A stretch of DNA of 64,000 nt from Odobenus rosmarus divergens (Eukaryota; Chordata; Mammalia; Carnivora; Odobenidae): NCBI RefSeq assembly GCF_000321225.1, contig NW_004450581.1, forward strand, positions 1,214,565 to 1,278,564, given 5' to 3'. The position numbers and the translations under genes were made by a program. The notes beneath the pieces are model-generated. The model did not search any database. It saw nothing but the letters and a program-made list of their open reading frames with translations, and was not told where the DNA came from. Of this stretch, positions 36,116-49,836 are shown piece by piece. Positions within the stretch are counted from its first letter, which is position 1; the number at the start of each line of letters is the position of its first letter.

Positions 36116-36284
36116 GGGGCGCCTGGGTCCAACTCTTGTTTTCGGGCTCAGGTCGTGATCTCAGGGTCGGGAGACAGCCCCGTGTAGGGCTCCCCGCTCA
36201 GCAGGGAGTCTGCTTTCCCTCTCCCTCTGCCCCTCCCCTCCCGCCCCCCCTGAAATAAATAAATAAATCTCTAAAAAACGAAAT
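36116..36284 (+). mobile_element. CAN-SINE with internal deletion in the tRNA head
   Basis: Sense, exact duplication AAAATACCCAGTCAC. The head goes from GCCTGGGT straight to CCAACTCTTG, missing the GGCTCAGTCAGTTAAG part. Confidence 0.92.
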
Positions 36285-36424
36285 AAAATACCCAGTCACT
36301 CCTGCACAAATTGGGACAGAGCTCAGCTCTTTCCCCTACTGACAGTAGTTACTGAATAAAATTTGTTTTCAGTGCTTTAACTAATATCCAGTTTTGTTTG
36401 TTGTTGACACCCTCCACCTTCACC

Positions 36425-36545
36425 CTCCCTCAGAGACTCAAGGACAGGGACCATGTCCGTTTTGGTCACTGCTGAATCCTCAGTGCCTGCAAGAACACCT
36501 GGCCCAACACACATTGGCTGAATGAACAAATAAATGTTTGTTAAA
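36425..36545 (+). repeat. L2 3' end
   Basis: GACAGGGACCATGTCCGTTT ... GGCTGAATGAACAAATAAAT; the standard L2 tail. Confidence 0.8.
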
Positions 36546-36559
36546 ATGCATGTAGTAAA

Positions 36560-36800
36560 AAGGCCCCAAGATTGAGAGACAGGAGAACTAGATTTTAGTC
36601 TCATCAGTTGTCTCGGTTAACTAATTTGTTACCTGAGTCAACTTGATTCAGCTTCTATCTATGTGACCTGGGCAGGATACAGAACCTCTCTGCCTTAGTT
36701 TCCTCCACTTCCTTCCTTCCAGAGTTGTTGGAAAGATTGAAATAAGGTGAGAGAAACACAATAGTGTGAGAGCAGGTGCTCAGAAAATGATTTCCAATCT
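36560..36800 (+). repeat. MIR-like element, sense
   Basis: GTGACCTGGGCAGGATACAG and GCCTTAGTTTCCTCCACTTC fit the MIR core. Confidence 0.7.
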
Positions 36801-36861
36801 TCACCTTCTACCGGGTTTCTCTTATGTGATCTCACCCAGAGCAACATAAGCTTGTGCTCCT

Positions 36862-37080
36862 AAGAGTGCCGACTCTGGAGTCTGACTGCCTGACTGTGAG
36901 GTTCTGCTTTGCTCTTTACTAGTTATGTGACTTTGCAAAGGGGCTTAACTTTCCAGGACTTACTTTCTTCATCTGTAAACTGGGGGTGATTGTAATACCT
37001 ACCTCGTAGGATTGTTGTGAGGATTAACAGAGTAAATACACTCACAACAGAGCCTGACCCAGCGTAATACAAGTGTCAGA
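36862..37080 (+). repeat. MIR element, sense
   Basis: GACTCTGGAGTCTGACTGCC, TTCTTCATCTGTAAACTGGG and GGATTGTTGTGAGGATTAAC in order. Confidence 0.88.
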
Positions 37081-37239
37081 TGGTATGACTGGACCTCGGG
37101 ATCCTCATTCATAAAAAGCATTGGGTTTTCAGATCCCCGACGCCTCTGTAACTTTGCACCTGCAGCTGGAGAAGCCAATGGCTCTTTTTCCTTTCTGTAC
37201 AAGGATCTGGTATCAGAATCATTAATTTAGTCTCACACT

Positions 37240-38110
37240 GGGTTTCTGCGCACCTCCTTCAGGCTTCACTTCCTGATCAGTGGTCTGAGGTCACTCTCTG
37301 GGCGCTTGCCAGGCCCGTCTGGCGTCTTCCTCAGGCCCAGTGGCGGATGAGGAAGCAGGGGTTCTTCCCAGGCCACATAGGCGGCTCCATCGCAGGTCTT
37401 TCAACCCTGCCCCGCCCTCACGGAACCCCCTTTTTTATTTAGAGTCCCCCAGGGTGTGGGGCGGGGCCCTGGAACTTCCTGGAAGACTAGGGGTGGGGTG
37501 CAGCGCAGTTACTGTCCAAATTTAGATTTTTCTGCCGGGGGGGCTGACCTGGGGGCGACCAGACTTGATTGGGTCCCTTTTAGGGCCTGGAGATGTAAGG
37601 ACGGGATTCAGAGGTGTTTCCTCCGGGGTTTCACACACTCACTCCCTTCAGTCCTCTGGTTTCCGGTCTCCTCCAGGGGACTGCAAAGTGCAATCCAGGC
37701 GAAAAAAGCAACCCCGAGTGCCCTTCTACCTCCCAGGACTCTGCGCCAGCTTAAACCTCCCTGGGCGGCCGCACTTAACTCTTCCGCCGTCTGTGACTTG
37801 TCGCTGTCCCACACCCCTTCGTCCAAATCCTCTAACAGCCGCCTACTATAGGCTAGTCTACGGTCCTCGCACTCAATCGCCCCGCCAGCTCCACAGGGGA
37901 CTCCCCCAACTCCACTGGGAACTTGATGAGAGCGGGATACGCATGCGCGGACAGCGCCTCCACCGAGTACAGCCCGACCCCTTGGGAAGGCCCGGTCGGA
38001 GAGTGGAGAGCGCATGCGCGGATGCTGCGCGCCCCTCCAGCAGGCAAGGCGCTGCCAGACAGCGTGGCAGCGCCAAGCTGAACTGGTGCATCTCCTAGCC
38101 CCCTGACGCC
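37240..38110. promoter_or_regulatory. Orphan CpG island, candidate promoter or enhancer
   Basis: The only CpG-rich block outside the HSD17B10 promoter. It has two palindromic NRF1-type sites (ACGCATGCGCGG at 37939-37950 and GCGCATGCGCGG at 38010-38021), a GGGGCGGGGCC GC box near 37460, and NotI-type GCGGCCGC at 37765-37772. Overlapping open frames on both strands (177 codons + at 37565, 179 codons - at 38147) are typical of CpG islands and show no recognised protein. No TATA box seen. Confidence 0.7.
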
Positions 38111-38540
38111 CTTCTTCTTCTCCTCCCTGGGTCTTGTCTTCCCACACTAATTCAGGTCTATAGGCCCCGTATTGGAGTCTTGGTGTGAATCCTTCCGTTT
38201 AGCTAGCAGTCCCTCTAATAAAATAAGTGACAAGGACAGTGAATCTAAGGTGACTTTGCTTAGAGGGGGTGCAGCCTGTAGGTCGCCATACAATCCTTGG
38301 TCCCAGAGCGGGCGTCTTTCCCCACCTGGAAGTCGCAGAAATAAAAAAGGAATTTGCCGCCTGCCCAAGCCCCTTCACCAGAACTTTTGGTTTCCCTCAG
38401 GCCTTCTGAGGGCCTGAGCCACCTTTGGGCTCCCTGTGATGACGGATCAGGGTCTCCTCACTGTGCCCCACACTCCCACCATTGGGACAGTCTCACATGA
38501 CGCAAGTGGTCTAAGGTAGAAGGCACAGCAGTAGGGATGA
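38110..38540. other. Flank of the CpG island, no gene recognised
   Basis: Pyrimidine-rich then unremarkable sequence. A clear splice-supported exon cannot be read by eye. Confidence 0.35.
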
Positions 38541-38655
38541 TCGTTACTACTCACTGACCACCTTTTATGGCAGACATAGTATGCTCAGATAAAGCAAATG
38601 AGTATTCATATTCCCATTTCACAGAAGAGGAAATTGAGGCTGGGAGACGAAGACA
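38540..38655 (-). repeat. MIR fragment, antisense
   Basis: TTCCCATTTCACAGAAGAGG AAATTGAGGC is the reverse of the MIR core. Confidence 0.75.
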
Positions 38656-38934
38656 ACCCGTGTCCCACGCGTGCCCCTTCAGTGGGTGCGTGGTCAAGAC
38701 TTACTACAGACACTTCCTCTAAATCCTCCCACCCGGAATGGGCACCCCCACGTTATGGGCCCCCCACTTCTGGGTGCTGCTGCCCCAACCAGGCTGACTC
38801 ATCTCCCCCACAGTTATTTATTCTGTTCCAAGTCTTTATTAAACTCCACCAGTTGTGGAGGGGAGGGGATTATCAGAATCTTTCCCTAGTCCACGCAATT
38901 CGGGGGGTGGGGGGGTTGGAGAAATTAGTCAAAC

Positions 38935-39554
38935 TGATGTAGGAAAGACGTTAGGGTTCGAAGCCTACAGCCAAGAAGGAATTCTTGAGACATCTTTGGT
39001 GCAAAAAGGTGATATTATTAAAGCACGGGGACAGGACCCATGGGCAGAAAGAGCTGCACTGGTGTCATGAGAAGTGGCCCATTTATATACTTTCAAGTTG
39101 GAAGGGGGTTGGGGATAGCATAAGTCTCTAAGGAATTTTGGAAGCCAGGTTTTCAGGACCTTGAGGGGAGCTAGCTATTGTTAGGAAAAGGTCATTTATT
39201 ACCGTCTAATAAAACCTTAGTCATGAGACCCTTCAGATGTATATTGGTGAGCCATATGCTTGGGGGATGATTGCCAACATGTATCTTGGGGGAGGGGTGG
39301 GTTAGAGATAAAGGAAGTTTCCAAAAGAATTTTTATTAAAGTAGGCTTACAGGGTCCTGGCGGGGTCAGGGGGGGGGGGGGGGGAGGTGGAGGGAGGGTC
39401 CGGCTAGATTGCCTTTTTCCCTTAACAAAGTGTCAACATTGAGGCAGTTGAGTCCCTAGAGGAGTGTCACTCTACCTGTCTCAGGGACTTGTCCATGGGC
39501 TGTGGGTAGTAAGGAAATTTAATAATTTTTCTTCTGCCTTTGTTTCCCACATCA
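38935..39554 (-). mobile_element. Solo LTR, ERV1-like, antisense
   Basis: Ends are inverted (TGATGTAGG ... CCCACATCA) and flanked by AAAC on both sides (38931-38934 and 39555-39558), a 4-base target duplication. The reverse complement has a promoter-proximal AATAATATC and CCTTTTTGCACCAAAGA block that matches the element at 51833-53340. A run of about 17 G lies at 39369-39385. Confidence 0.88.
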
Positions 39555-40133
39555 AAACTCCCAGGCTGGAGAGCTAGGAGGCCCAGAGAGGGCCAAGCCC
39601 CGTGTGTGCCTCTGCCCATGAGGGTGGGGGGCTTCTGCTCTGCCTCCATTAGGAGGAGAGGTGGTGTGGCACCCCTTGAGGGAGAAGAATGGTCTCGCCC
39701 ACGTTGCCAGAGCCTCCCTTCTCTGGTTCCTGCCCCCTGCCGCCTGGCTCTACTTCTCCTCTGGTGCCGACTGGCTCCTTGTTTCTAGCCTCTTCATTCC
39801 TACCTGCTTGCTTCTCTGCCTTTCCTTCAAGCTGTCCACATCCTCTTTCCTTCCTCCCCCACTTCCTCCCTTGCTCCCGTCCTCTTTGCCTTCCTTGACC
39901 TCCATATAGCCAGAATACGGGTAGTCTTCCACCCACTCCTTTTCTCCCTCCAAAAGAACCCTGAACTGGTCCTATAATGGCTATAATGGCTTCTCTAAGC
40001 CTGCAGATGAGTTCTGGCTTTCTAGCTTGTCTGCTGGGTGGATGTGTAAACCTTGAGATAATGCTTCCAAAGCTGTGAAGGGAAGGTGGATATAAGTGAA
40101 ACTGATACTGTGTACTGATCATAACACTTAATG
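39555..40133. other. Non-repetitive spacer between solo LTR and ERV
   Basis: Pyrimidine-rich in 39700-39900. Long overlapping frames (157 codons, - strand 40122-39649) are low-complexity (E, G, R, K rich) and unsupported as genes. Confidence 0.4.
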
Positions 40134-40137
40134 ATTC

Positions 40138-40771
40138 TGTAAAAATTAATAAAAGGAAACCCCATTTAGAATGGATTTCGGAGGCTGGCAGGGGGAACTC
40201 TCACCCCAGTACTGGTTATCAATTGCAGAACCAAAAGGAGGAAACACACTTTGCAAGTCCATACTACTTTACTGACCCAGCGAAAGGGAGGAAGATTGCT
40301 TCCTACTCTGCCAACAGCCCAGCCAGTGAGAGACAGTGACAACTCAGCCAATGAGAAGCCACTATACTTCTAACTCTCAGTTTACTCCAATAGACTTTTA
40401 ATTTATAACAGCTCTTCCCAACATTCACCCCACCCCCTTCTTTTCCTCTCCAAAAGAGTTCCTGTCCTTTGTTTTCCAGACTTGCCTATGGTTTTGTCTT
40501 AGCTTGTAATTCTCCGCTATTCCTTAAGAAATCCATTTTTTGGTTGGTAAAATAACTGAGAGTTTTATTTGTTTAAAGATTTTATTTATTCTTATTTTAG
40601 AGAGAGAGCACCAGCAGGGGGAGGGAGAGGGATAAGCAGACTCTGCACACAGCGCAGAGCTGACCCGGGGCTCTAGCTTGAGATCACTACTGGAGCTGAA
40701 ACCAAGAGTTGTGGGCTCAGCCGACTGAGACACCCAGGCACCCCCTGAGAGTTTTATTTTTAAGTTTAACA
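40138..40771 (+). repeat. 5' LTR of the ERV (split by a SINE)
   Basis: TGT...AACA, about 460 bases once the SINE at 40571-40744 and its duplicated target are removed. It contains a CCAAT box at 40348-40352 shared with the 3' LTR. The stretch just after it (40772 onward, TTACTTGGTGGCCCC) should hold the tRNA primer site, but I cannot assign the tRNA. Confidence 0.92.
40571..40744 (-). mobile_element. CAN-SINE in the ERV 5' LTR
   Basis: Antisense. Exact duplication CTGAGAGTTTTATTT (40556-40570, 40745-40759). Confidence 0.95.
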
Positions 40772-41650
40772 TTACTTGGTGGCCCCAAAGGGTATCCAGA
40801 GAAGACACACCCTCCCTGCCACAACTCCAAGGCTGGTGAGCAAATAGGTATCTATATGCACAGAGCCCATTGGGCTCACTGCTTTCTTGCAGACCCTGAG
40901 GTTTTGAAAGTAAGTTTTCTCCTGGTTTGCTAGCTGGATGCTTTGTGTCTGAGCTCTCCAGAATTTATTCAGGATCTATTTAAGGCCTTGTTTGTTTGTT
41001 GTTGTTTTTAAATCTCTGGCAGTACTCATTTGTCCTGGTGGAACTGTGCTGACCTTTAGTCTCAATCCTGTTTGGAACCAGACTTCCTGTTGGAACTGGT
41101 GCCAGTTTGAAATGTGCAGGACTTTGGACAAACTCTATTTTGGGATGGGACTGTTCTGGTTGGAACTGTGCTGGCCTTTGGTCCAATTCCTCTGGAACTG
41201 GGCCTTTCCTACTGGAATTGTGCTGACCTTTGGCCTGATCCTTCTGGAACCAGGCTGTACCTCTCAAAAGTGTGCTGTTGAGGAATTGTCTCTTTGCTCT
41301 AGAGAAAAACCTCTAAGAAATGGGATTCCAGTTATCAAAATGCTTTGAGAGCGCTCCTCCCTGCTGAGACTCTGGCTGGTTTTATGTTTAAAAACTATGG
41401 TTCCTCCACATGCACGTTCATAAGTCAGTGGACTGACTTAACCAAAGAAATTTAAAACTTTAATGAACATTATCTTGAGCTTTTGATCTCCCCAAACTTG
41501 CTTCCTCAATTAAATCAGAAAGCTGCAGTTCCTAAAGAGAAATAAATTTTTTTAAAGGGCAAAAAGGAGGAAAAGAAGAAGCGGAATGCCTATTTTAAGT
41601 GGTACCTGAGGCTTCCAGATGTTTTCAGGATTCTAAGTTTGTCTCTGCAA
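40772..41650 (+). repeat. ERV leader with four imperfect copies of a ~54-base unit
   Basis: Copies start near 41037, 41090, 41157 and 41211, each built around TGGAACTGTGCTGACCTTTG and ending TGGAACCAG or similar. The repeats sit between the primer-site region and gag. No viral protein is recognised here. Confidence 0.75.
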
Positions 41651-42319
41651 AAGACTATTTCTAAATTAACTGAGGAAAACCATTGAAAGAAGCCAAAATG
41701 GCTTCCAAGGTCTCTTTTTCCCTTCCCCCATTTTCTTTGATACCTGCAGATACATGGTGGCCACCTTATGCTCAGGCCCTGCATCTGGCTCCATTTTCCT
41801 CTATTCTGTCTGCTGAACTTTCCTTTTCCTCTGAATCTTTCCCCTCTTGCTCCTCTCTTGAACCTATTGAAATTTACCTTTTCAAAGTTAAGTCTTCTGA
41901 GGATCTAAATAAACCTCCAATTATGTTGCCTGGATTAAGTCCAAATTGTGAGCCATAAAGAATTTCCTAAAGTGACTGAGGACACCCATAAGTTTGCCAA
42001 AGAATTTAACATAGCTATTCAAACTTATCAGCCTGGTTTGTCAGGTTTCTATCAGTAGTCCACATGTTTGTTGGTGAGGACCAAGCCAAACATTGGATGA
42101 AACTAGCCACAATGGGTCATCCCGAAGGGGATTTAGAGAAACAAACCATTAAATTTTGTCAAGTTGCTAGAACACTCGCTGGAAATCTCCACTGAGCAAT
42201 TACAGTAATTTTTCCCAAGTATACTATTGGAACAAAATTCAGCCTTGTATACAAAAGCTTGAAACTGTTCATGACTATTACAATGAATTCCAAATTGTCT
42301 TTTAAGAGTATTCTGGTCT

Positions 42320-42500
42320 GGGCACCTGAGAGGCTTGTTAGTTAAATGTCTGCCTTTGGCTCAGATCATAATCCCAGGGGCCTGGGATCAAGTCCTGAGT
42401 CCAGCTCTCTGCTCTGCGGGCAGTCTGCTTCTCCCTCTGCCCCTTCTCCCACTCGTTCTCTCTCTCACTCTCTCTCAAATAAATAAAATCTTTTTTAAAA
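42320..42500 (+). mobile_element. CAN-SINE, host of a nested SINE
   Basis: Sense, in gag; target copies AGTATTCTGGTCT (42308) and AATATTCTAGTCT (42741) lie outside both SINEs. Confidence 0.9.
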
Positions 42501-42520
42501 ATTTATTTTACTTATTTTAT

Positions 42521-42715
42521 TTTTTTAAAGATTTTGTTTATTTATTTGACAGAGAGGGACACAGCGAGAGAGGGAACACAAGCAGGGGGAGTGGGAGAGG
42601 GAGAAGCAGGCTTCCCACGGAGCAGGGAGCCCGATGCGGGGCTCAATCCTAGGACCCTGGGACCATGAACTGAGCCCAAGGCAGATGCTTAACAACTGAG
42701 CCACTCAGGTGCCCT
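42521..42715 (-). mobile_element. CAN-SINE nested in the A-tail of another SINE
   Basis: Antisense, inserted at AAAATCTTTTTT of the tail of the sense copy. Much less diverged than its host. Confidence 0.92.
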
Positions 42716-43063
42716 AAAATCTTTTTTTTTTTTTTTTAAGAATATTCTAGTCTTCCTTTATATGTTGAATCCACTGGGTGGCATTTAACTCTAAGTTTAT
42801 TAACAGGCTGAACTGGGCTCTTTCTCTTTTAGTTAAAAGGACCAGGACAGAATGGGAAACTGCGTACTCCAGATTTAGTTAATATGGCAAACCAGCCTGC
42901 ATCCTAGGTGAGTCACCTAAAATAAAGACTGCTACGATTCTCAATTTTCAGCTCTGGCAAATGAAGGCCCCTAAACAAAACCGAAAACTTTCGAGTTTCT
43001 GTTATTATTGCAAAGAGCCAGACATTCAAGATAATGTTCTTATTAAAAAGAAAGATTGTTACA

Positions 43064-43255
43064 GGCGCCTAGGTGGCTCAGTCGTTAAGCATCTCCCTTC
43101 GGCTCAGGTCATGGTCCCAGGGTCCTGGGATGGAGCCCCGCATCGGGCTCCCTGCTCTGCGGGAAGCCTGCTTCTCCCTCTCCCACTCCCCCTGCTTCTG
43201 TTCTCTCTCTCACTGTGTCTCTCTCTGTCAAATAAATAAATAAAATCTTTTTTTA
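43064..43255 (+). mobile_element. CAN-SINE in ERV gag
   Basis: Sense. Exact duplication AAAAAGAAAGATTGTTACA on both sides. Confidence 0.95.
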
Positions 43256-43379
43256 AAAAAAGAAAGATTGTTACAACTTTAAGTGCTCCAGGCACCTTCT
43301 GTCCTCCACCTTCTGTCAGTCTTTCCAATGTCTTCCTAATTCCCAGTGACTGGGGCTCTGAGGAACTACAAGGCTCATC

Positions 43380-45470
43380 TCAATCTCCACTCTTAATTGG
43401 CCTAGAGAAACCATTCTCCAGATTGGGACTGAATCTTTGTCCTTATTGACACCAGAGCTATAGCCTTGTTGCTTAATCCCACTGCTATAAATGCAGCCCC
43501 TGCCTTGGAGTCCTAAAACAGTTCAAATAGTGGAGATCTCTAATAAACTTCAACAGGTTCCTGTCTCTGAACCTAATCCCTTTTGTCTAGGTCCTTTAAG
43601 AGCTACTTAATCCTTTTTTTCCTTTGTTACTCTGCCCCTATTCATTTATTGGGGTGATATTTTTTAGAAAAGTATCATGCCAGCATTTCTCCCAATTGGG
43701 GGGAAATAATTCTAGAATTTGACAGTAGTAATCAAAATAGCCAATTTGGGGAATTAAATGATTGTTTGACATCTTTTATTTGTTCTGTCTCTGATGCCAC
43801 TATAGGTGAGCCCAGGGACACTGATCATTTGTTCCTATTGGATCAGCTACCATCCTCTTAATGGGCAAAAGTCTCAACTGATCTTGGCGGAATCCACACT
43901 GCACCTCCCATCAAGATTCAAATAGATCCCTCAAAACCTCTTTCCATAATTAATACCCTATAAATAAAGAAGCCCTTCAGGGCATCAAGCCCATAATAGA
44001 AGATTACAAGGCTCAGGGCCTCATTATCCCCTGCACTAGTTCCTGTAACACTCCTATTTTACCTGTGAGAAAACCCAATGGCCAAGGTTGGAGGTTTATT
44101 CAGTACCTCTGAACAATAAATAATACTGTTATCCCTCAGCACCCTGTTGTTCCTAACCCCCATGTGCTGTTAACATCCATTCCCACTGAAAGCAAATTTT
44201 TCGCTGTAACTGATCTAATCATTGCATTTTTAGTATTCCAGATGATAAGGATAGCCAATATCTTTTTCCCTTCACTCGGGAGGAATGGCAATACACCTTG
44301 ATAGGTGTACACCTGTCCCAGGGTTTTACAGAGAGTCCTTACTTTTCACAAACTTTAAAAGCCCATTTGGATGATATAAAGTTTTCTGCAGGCTCTACCT
44401 TGTTGTAATACATAGATGATTTGCCTCTCTGCTCCCTTACTCAAACCTCTACACAGGGGACAGCATCCACCAGTTAACACTTTTGGCCTTGGACCCCACC
44501 AGAGCCACCTCTGCCAACAACATGTTTAAGGCAATTCAGGTCTGTGGGGCCAGTCAGTCTGTGTCTGCTCATCTTGAGTCTATGCATCATCTAAAAAGGA
44601 CTCATTTCACACAACTTCCCTGAGGGTTAATGAGCTTTCATTCTAGTCCATTCCCGAGGAATGGACTAGGTGTAGAGATAATGTCCAGCCTTAGAATCCC
44701 TCCTTCTCATGTTGCTATTTATGTACATAATTAAAATTCCAAGGTTAAAAAAAAAACAACTTTTGGCCTTAAAGGGACATAAAGTCTCCAAAGAAAAATT
44801 AGTTTGTTCAAGCTCAGGTTAGATAGGCATCTGATCTCAGAGTAAGGGCTACAACTGGACCCAGGTGAAACCCCTCATGACTGCTTAACATTGACAGATT
44901 ACCTTTTGACTCTCCGTGACACTACAGGAAACTCGTGACCAATGCAGATTTTTCATGGTTTACTAATGGTTCTTACTTAAAGGATAAAAATGGTAAATAT
45001 TGTGCTAGGTATGCTACTGCATATTTCCTTTTCAAAGTCATTGAAATAGCACCTTTACATTTTGGTTACTTCAGCCCAATAGACTGAATTATACTCTCAC
45101 AAGAGTTTTTACCTTAGCCAAAGGTAAAACTGCAAACATTTATACTGATAGTTGGTATGCCTTTGGGGTAGCTTGTGACTTTGGAATGTTATGTAAACAA
45201 TGAGACTGCCTTACCTCCAATGGGGATGAACTTAAAAATGGCTTCTATGCCCCAAATTTATTAGATTGCCATACTTTTGCGGGTGGCTCTAGCTGTTGTT
45301 AAGGTTCCTGGGCATTCCAGACTTGACTTTCTGGAAGCCAAAGTAAACCACCTCACTGACATTTCCTCCAAAATTGTTACTCTCAAGGAAACCAGTAGCC
45401 AAACCTCTGGTCTAAGGGGATATTCTGCCATATGATTTTGGAAAAATTGACCGAGAGACACCCAAGAATT
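43380..45470 (+). pseudogene. Defective pro-pol (protease, reverse transcriptase, RNase H) of the ERV
   Basis: Protease active-site region near 43445-43460 reads D-T-R where the family has D-T-G. The RT catalytic box reads YIDD (44409-44420) and is directly preceded by a TAA stop. RNase H-like sequence spans about 44930-45430. Multiple frameshifts and stops; not functional. Confidence 0.82.
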
Positions 45471-45731
45471 TGCCCCAGAGAAGAAAAAACAACATTAGAA
45501 ATCTAGTAATTGTTGGCTTGATAAAAAAGAGAGAACTCTGGTTTGTGCCAAACAACAATCCAGCCCTACCAGAAATTCTAAAATTTCCACTGTATATGCA
45601 TCAAAACCATTGGTCTTTTGAGGAAACGATGGCATTCATGAACCAGTATTGGTGGGAAAAGTTTAATAAGTCTGCAGAAAGCGCCTCTTTCATCTGTCCC
45701 ACCTGTCCAAAGTATAATTCAGGGAAAGTTG
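45470..45731 (+). pseudogene. Integrase N-terminal part, interrupted by the MIEF1 retrocopy
   Basis: An open stretch holding the His-His-Cys-Cys zinc-binding pattern of retroviral integrase (HQNHW and CPTCP visible) ends at the target-site duplication 45719-45731. The rest of the integrase resumes after the retrocopy. Confidence 0.82.
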
Positions 45732-48347
<2,616 letters not shown>

Positions 48348-48360
48348 TCAGGGAAAGTTG

Positions 48361-49300
48361 TTCATACAAATGGATTTCATACTGCTTCCCCATCTCATGG
48401 ATATAAATATGTTTTAGTCAAGGTTTGCATGTTTTCTCACTGGACTAAAGCTTTCTCTTGTAGACAGGCCACTGCTGCTTCTATGAGAAAACATTATCCC
48501 TACCTGAGGAACCCCTCTCTAACTTCAGAGTGATCAGGGAACCCATTTTACTGGTCAGGTGCTTCAACAAGTGTGTGCTGTTTGCTTTCACTGTACATTA
48601 TCATCCCTAGTCTTCAGGTAGTCACATGAGCTAGTGTCACTATTAAGACTCAATTGGCATGAGTTGTAGCAACCCTCCAAATACTTTGGCCAAAAGCACT
48701 GTCATTGGTACTGTCATTTTGTGAAGGCCTAATTGCTTCTATTAAAAATAACTGTGCTTTGGGGCGCCTGGGTGGCTCAGTGGTTAAATGTCTGCCTTCG
48801 GCTCAGGTCATGATTCCAGGGTCCTGGGATCGAGCCCCACGTCGGGCTCCCTGCTTCACGGGAAGCCTGCTTCTCCCTCTCCCACTCACCCTGCTTGTGT
48901 TCCCTCTCTCACTATGTCTCTCTCTGTCAAATAAATAAATAAAATCTTTAAAAAAAATAACTGTGCTTTGCTAGAGCAATTTTTTCACAGTGCACTCTTG
49001 GGAAATGATAACCTTAAGCATCACACCTTGCAACCTGGAGATTTCATATGTTGGAAAGGCACCTCCAGAAAGACTCTTCAACCTCGCTGAAAAGGCCCTT
49101 ATCGGGAACTACAAACCAACCCTTATGCTGCCAAAATCCAGGGAATAGACACTTAGATTCATGTGATGCATCTGAACAAAGCACCAAACCTTGACCTGCA
49201 CACCATCTGGTGACCTGAAAGTAAAGATTTCCTGGAATTGAAGGAGATGACATCTGATGAGACAGCTTTCCCAAGATGACCAGACTACAGTTGTATACCT
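48361..49300 (+). pseudogene. Integrase core and C-terminal part, resumed after the retrocopy
   Basis: Continues the integrase at the core domain (GFHTASPSHGYKYVLV) and extends to about 49200 with stops, further broken by a SINE at 48762-48952. Beyond about 49300 to 50515 I see no convincing envelope sequence. Confidence 0.78.
48762..48952 (+). mobile_element. CAN-SINE in ERV integrase
   Basis: Sense. Exact duplication AAAAATAACTGTGCTTTG on both sides. Confidence 0.95.
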
Positions 49301-49639
49301 TTTTCTCACTGTTGCTTCTCTCTTTTCTGTGGAAAGACAAAGCCCTTGTCTGCATTTCCCAAGCCCTCGTGGAAGGAGGAAACCTCTTCTTTTGATTATG
49401 GCCTTTCAGAAACAGACTCATTATGATCCCAGGACAAGTTAATTTTCACTTGCTTTTTCTAAAGGGTTAGGAGGTTCAGAATTCACAAAAGTCTTTCTTT
49501 CATCTGAACTATTAACTGACTTTGGATTCTTATCCAAATGCATGGCCTCTGAATTTGCAACCTTACAGACTATATTATCAATAACACATTTGGTTCCAAA
49601 CAGTTCTTTGAGATAGCAATATTGTTTTATTTTTATTTT

Positions 49640-49836
49640 TTTAATTATAAAAGATCTTGTTTATTTATTTGGGAAAGAGAGAGAGAGAGCACAAGCAGGG
49701 GAGAGGGACAGAGGGAAAGGGAGAAGCAGGCTCCCCACTGAGTAGGGATCCCAACTCGGGGCTCCATCCCAGGACCCTGGGATCACGACCTGAGGCAAAG
49801 GCAGACGCTTAACCGACTGAGCCACCCAGGTGCCCC
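49640..49836 (-). mobile_element. CAN-SINE 3' of ERV pol
   Basis: Antisense. Flanks AGCAATATTGTTTTA and AATAATACTGTTTTA. Confidence 0.92.

Larger units (their letters stand above)
41650..43380 (+). pseudogene. Defective gag of the ERV
   Basis: Broken frames resembling the matrix/p12/capsid part of a gammaretroviral gag (91-codon open piece 41683-41958, capsid-like sequence 41960-42310). Near 42990-43065 there is a decayed cysteine-rich nucleocapsid knuckle. Three SINEs (42320, 42521, 43064) and several stops interrupt it. Confidence 0.7.

Noticed and set aside
37565..38147. Two long overlapping open frames (177 codons on +, 179 codons on -)
   Set aside because: They overlap on opposite strands in CpG-rich DNA, where stop codons are rare, and show no recognisable domain, splice pattern or start context. 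Treated as CpG-island by-products.
39649..40122. 157-codon - strand frame between the solo LTR and the ERV
   Set aside because: Low-complexity G/E/R/K translation of a pyrimidine-rich + strand; no domain.
49257..49442. Hydrophobic frame after integrase as an envelope signal peptide
   Set aside because: Too short and without any further envelope landmark; a random hydrophobic run cannot be excluded.
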